From Beroe forskalii (Eukaryota; Ctenophora; Nuda; Beroida; Beroidae), in assembly GCA_011033025.1 (NCBI GenBank), contig WFMF01000402.1, forward strand, positions 1-64,000: 64,000 nt of DNA, written 5' to 3'. Below the pieces are notes generated by a model. That model had not been told where the DNA came from. It did not search any database and saw only the letters and a list, made by a program, of their open reading frames with translations. The position numbers and the translations under genes are program-made. Of this stretch, positions 61,623 through 64,000 are shown one piece after another (the stretch's first letter is position 1; each line of letters starts with the position of its first letter).

Positions 61623-62586
61623 GTGCGCCCCATGTTTCTAGTGGAGTCTGTCATGAGTTAACTTGAAGCGGACTTTGGCGCTACCTCAGAGTGCCCCACC
61701 ATGCGCGCAGCCACAGTGCCCATGCGAGGTCAAGATGGGTGCTTTGTCATGCGAGGTCATGATAGGTCAGGTGACGTTACACTTACATTACATCACGGCT
61801 CATAGCGCGTTATATGCTACATGGGATATCTGAGATAGGCATGTCTACTTGCGAAGGTTATCTGAGATAAGAGAGAAAGCTCGTCAAGGTAGATATAGAT
61901 ATGAGAGGTAAGGCGGTGATAGTATCGCTTCTCTTATGGTTGTCTTCAGCAAGTTCATCACTGGCCAGACAAGTGCGCACATGGGAGCTCAATAATTGAC
62001 AGGGTAACGTGGGAAAATTTGGTGAGTAGCCCAATCAGTAAATCCTCTACATCTGAAACGACAAGTGCGCCCATTCAATGATTCAGCTCAGACGTCAGCA
62101 GGGTTGAAGAAGACTGAGCAGGGACACTTCAGGCTTCTGTTCTTGGAGCATCTCCAGTAGGTAGTGCCGTCGGGTGAGGTCCTCTCCTTCCGTAAGTTGT
62201 AGGTGAAGCCATCTGAATCTAGGAGCTGTTATGAGCCACGCTGGCCAGTGATGAACTTGCTGAAGACAACCATAAGAGAAGCGATACTATCACCGCCTTA
62301 CCTCTCATATCTATATCTACCTTGACGAGCTTTCTCTCTTATCTCAGATAACCTTCGCAAGTAGACATGCCTATCTCAGATATCCCATGTAGCATATAAC
62401 GCGCTATGAGCCGTGATGTAATGTAAGTGTAACGTCACCTGACCTATCATGACCTCGCATGACAAAGCACCCATCTTGACCTCGCATGGGCACTGTGGCT
62501 GCGCGCATGGTGGGCACTCTGAAGTAGCGCCAAAGTCCGCTTCAAGTTAACTCATGACAGACTCCACTAGAAACATGGGGCGCACT
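61623..62586. mobile_element. Recent inverted repeat, two 346-bp arms
   Basis: Arms 61623-61968 and 62241-62586 are equal in length and nearly identical, separated by 272 bp. The ends are GTGCGCCCCATGTTTCTAG and its reverse complement. The word CGACAAGTGCGC also recurs near 61470, 61618, 61968 and 62058. There is no coding capacity. Confidence 0.85.
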
Positions 62587-63378
62587 CCTCATTTAACCCT
62601 CCTGCACAGTTTTTTGTACACTCGGCTGAGTGAACTATAAGCTGTTTAGGCTTGAAATAAATCTCTCACCCTTAGCACAGTGGGAAAGGCACGAAATCAA
62701 ACTCGGGATCTTTCGAGCATGTGTCAGACTTGATGCCAATACCCCAAGTGACCATCAGTAAAAAAGCGGCCCATCGAAAGGATTGAGGTTAAAGAATCAA
62801 TAGAAAGAGCCAGAAAATGAAATTCACGGCTCCATTAATTTGTTTTTATATTTTGCTGCACCTTCGGAGAGCGACGGGGGACACTATTTTGTGAAGGAAA
62901 AGCTTTCGGCACCTGGTGCACGTGACAACAGTTATCCTTTTTATCGCGTTTTCGACGTCTTGCTTTCTGCCCATAAAAACACAATACGGTTTACGAAAAA
63001 TGGTCTAAAAATGGGCGCCTGCTGCTTTTAAAACGGTGTTTTAGGTTTATTCGAATTTATGAGGTTCCACCAGCATCGGTTATCATGAAAGATAAAAGAT
63101 GAGAAGTTCATTCTAAGAAATTTGATCAAGTTACTAATCGGTGTTGACATAGTCACCAAGAAATAAAAGCGAGACGAAAGCGAAGAAAGCATATTTGGAT
63201 GACAATTTCTGACAATATTGGAATCATAATTTTTAAGTACAATATGATTCTCAGTTTTTGAAATAATCTCATGATTTTCGAAAGCTTCTGATTACAGCTC
63301 TGTTGTAACGTTTAAAACTTCAATCGCTTGTGATGTTTCACGATCGATGAAAATTTAACTCCTTTGCTATTCCTTCAG

Positions 63379-63474
63379 ACGATGCTGATTCCTGATGGAA
63401 GTATCAAGTATGGAACCCATACACTTGATGCAGATATTTGGAAGGCAGACAACTTCGGTGATAATACCCCCTGA
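63379..63474 (+). CDS. Orphan terminal-exon candidate
   Basis: A good acceptor (CTATTCCTTCAG) is followed by 31 open codons (starting TMLIPDGSIKYGTHTLDAD) and a stop. Neither an upstream partner nor a family was recognised. Confidence 0.25.
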   Translation, partial: TMLIPDGSIKYGTHTLDADIWKADNFGDNTP

Positions 63475-64000
63475 AAAGTGTACGGAGACATTATTTAAGT
63501 AAGTCATTTAGATAATATTTTATTAAAATTATTTGCTTGCTTTTTCTCTACTTCTTGACATGCCAACATTTTATTCAGCGAAACTGGAACCGTTACCCCT
63601 CAGAGTTGTGAGGGCTCATGTTTTACTTGTAATTTCTATTATGGCATAACTCATCTTCGGACACACATTATACTTTCCTCCCTTCCTCAATCTCTCCCTC
63701 AATCTCTTTATTGTTTTACAAATTCTAGGAATCCCTTATTTTAGAGAAACCCAAGGCAAGTCCTTGGCCCGAATGCAGAAGTTAATGATTTCCCTTATCT
63801 TTAAGGAAAAGCCTTAAATTTAAGGGTTTCTTTCAAAAAATGACCTTTTCCCTTGAAACCAGTGGCAAATCTTGAGAATTTAGGGCGTTTGAACTCGAAA
63901 TTATGGTTTCCGCACCAGGGCACCCATGCTGGTGTGAACAAGCCATCTCGAGTTCGGAAATATGCATGCAGTACCAAAGTAGAGCGTGAAGAAGAGGTTC

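Larger units (their letters stand above)
56309..64000. other. Gene-poor right flank
   Basis: Apart from the repeats listed and one weak exon candidate at 63379-63474, I see no supported gene. Short ORFs on both strands at 57.98-59.04 kb are unrecognised and may be remnants of a decayed element. A TGCATGCA run lies near 60000. Confidence 0.45.

Overview
The window is nuclear DNA of an invertebrate animal. It has long spliced genes with GT-AG introns, metazoan families (TM9SF/nonaspanin, a seven-helix receptor, a C2H2 zinc-finger protein, ADP-dependent glucokinase, sushi and LDLa extracellular proteins) and many non-autonomous transposons and minisatellites. Nothing in it is bacterial or organellar. 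The species cannot be named from sequence alone.

Layout. About 0-19 kb: a TM9SF2-type gene on the minus strand, running off the left edge. A complete six-exon class A GPCR lies on the plus strand inside one of its introns (11.6-15.2 kb). 19-24 kb: gene-poor DNA with MITEs and a CpG-rich patch. 24.1-26.8 kb: zinc-finger gene (+). 27.2-28.3 kb: an uninterrupted 369-codon gene (+). 28.4-33.3 kb: decayed minisatellites. 33.3-38.1 kb: ADP-dependent glucokinase, ten exons (+). 39.2-45.6 kb: a secreted four-domain, galectin-motif-like protein with a Thr-rich stalk and an LDLa module (-); a 2.9-kb foldback element sits in its last intron. 46.3-56.3 kb: a large secreted protein with cysteine-rich GCC2/GCC3-type modules and seven sushi domains (-); a tandem Helitron-like array fills one intron. 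56.3-64 kb: no convincing gene, only inverted-repeat elements and one orphan exon candidate.

Main result. Several minisatellites here are not random intron sequence. Their unit is the exon-intron junction itself. Three arrays (80, 64 and 72 bp units) repeat a 3' splice site plus the first 33-51 nt of the coding exon. Two others (21 and 59 bp) repeat a 5' splice site plus the exon end. They occur in three unrelated genes. In every case the decoys lie on the intron side of the true exon, and the acceptor decoys run into an early in-frame stop if read. Two further arrays abut an acceptor without copying the exon. A recurrent exon-edge amplification, and a spliceosome that must choose one site among up to 18 near-identical ones, is the most novel signal in the window.

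The host genes otherwise look functional. TM9SF and ADPGK exons align to their families with consistent splice phases, apart from a few non-canonical junctions noted below.
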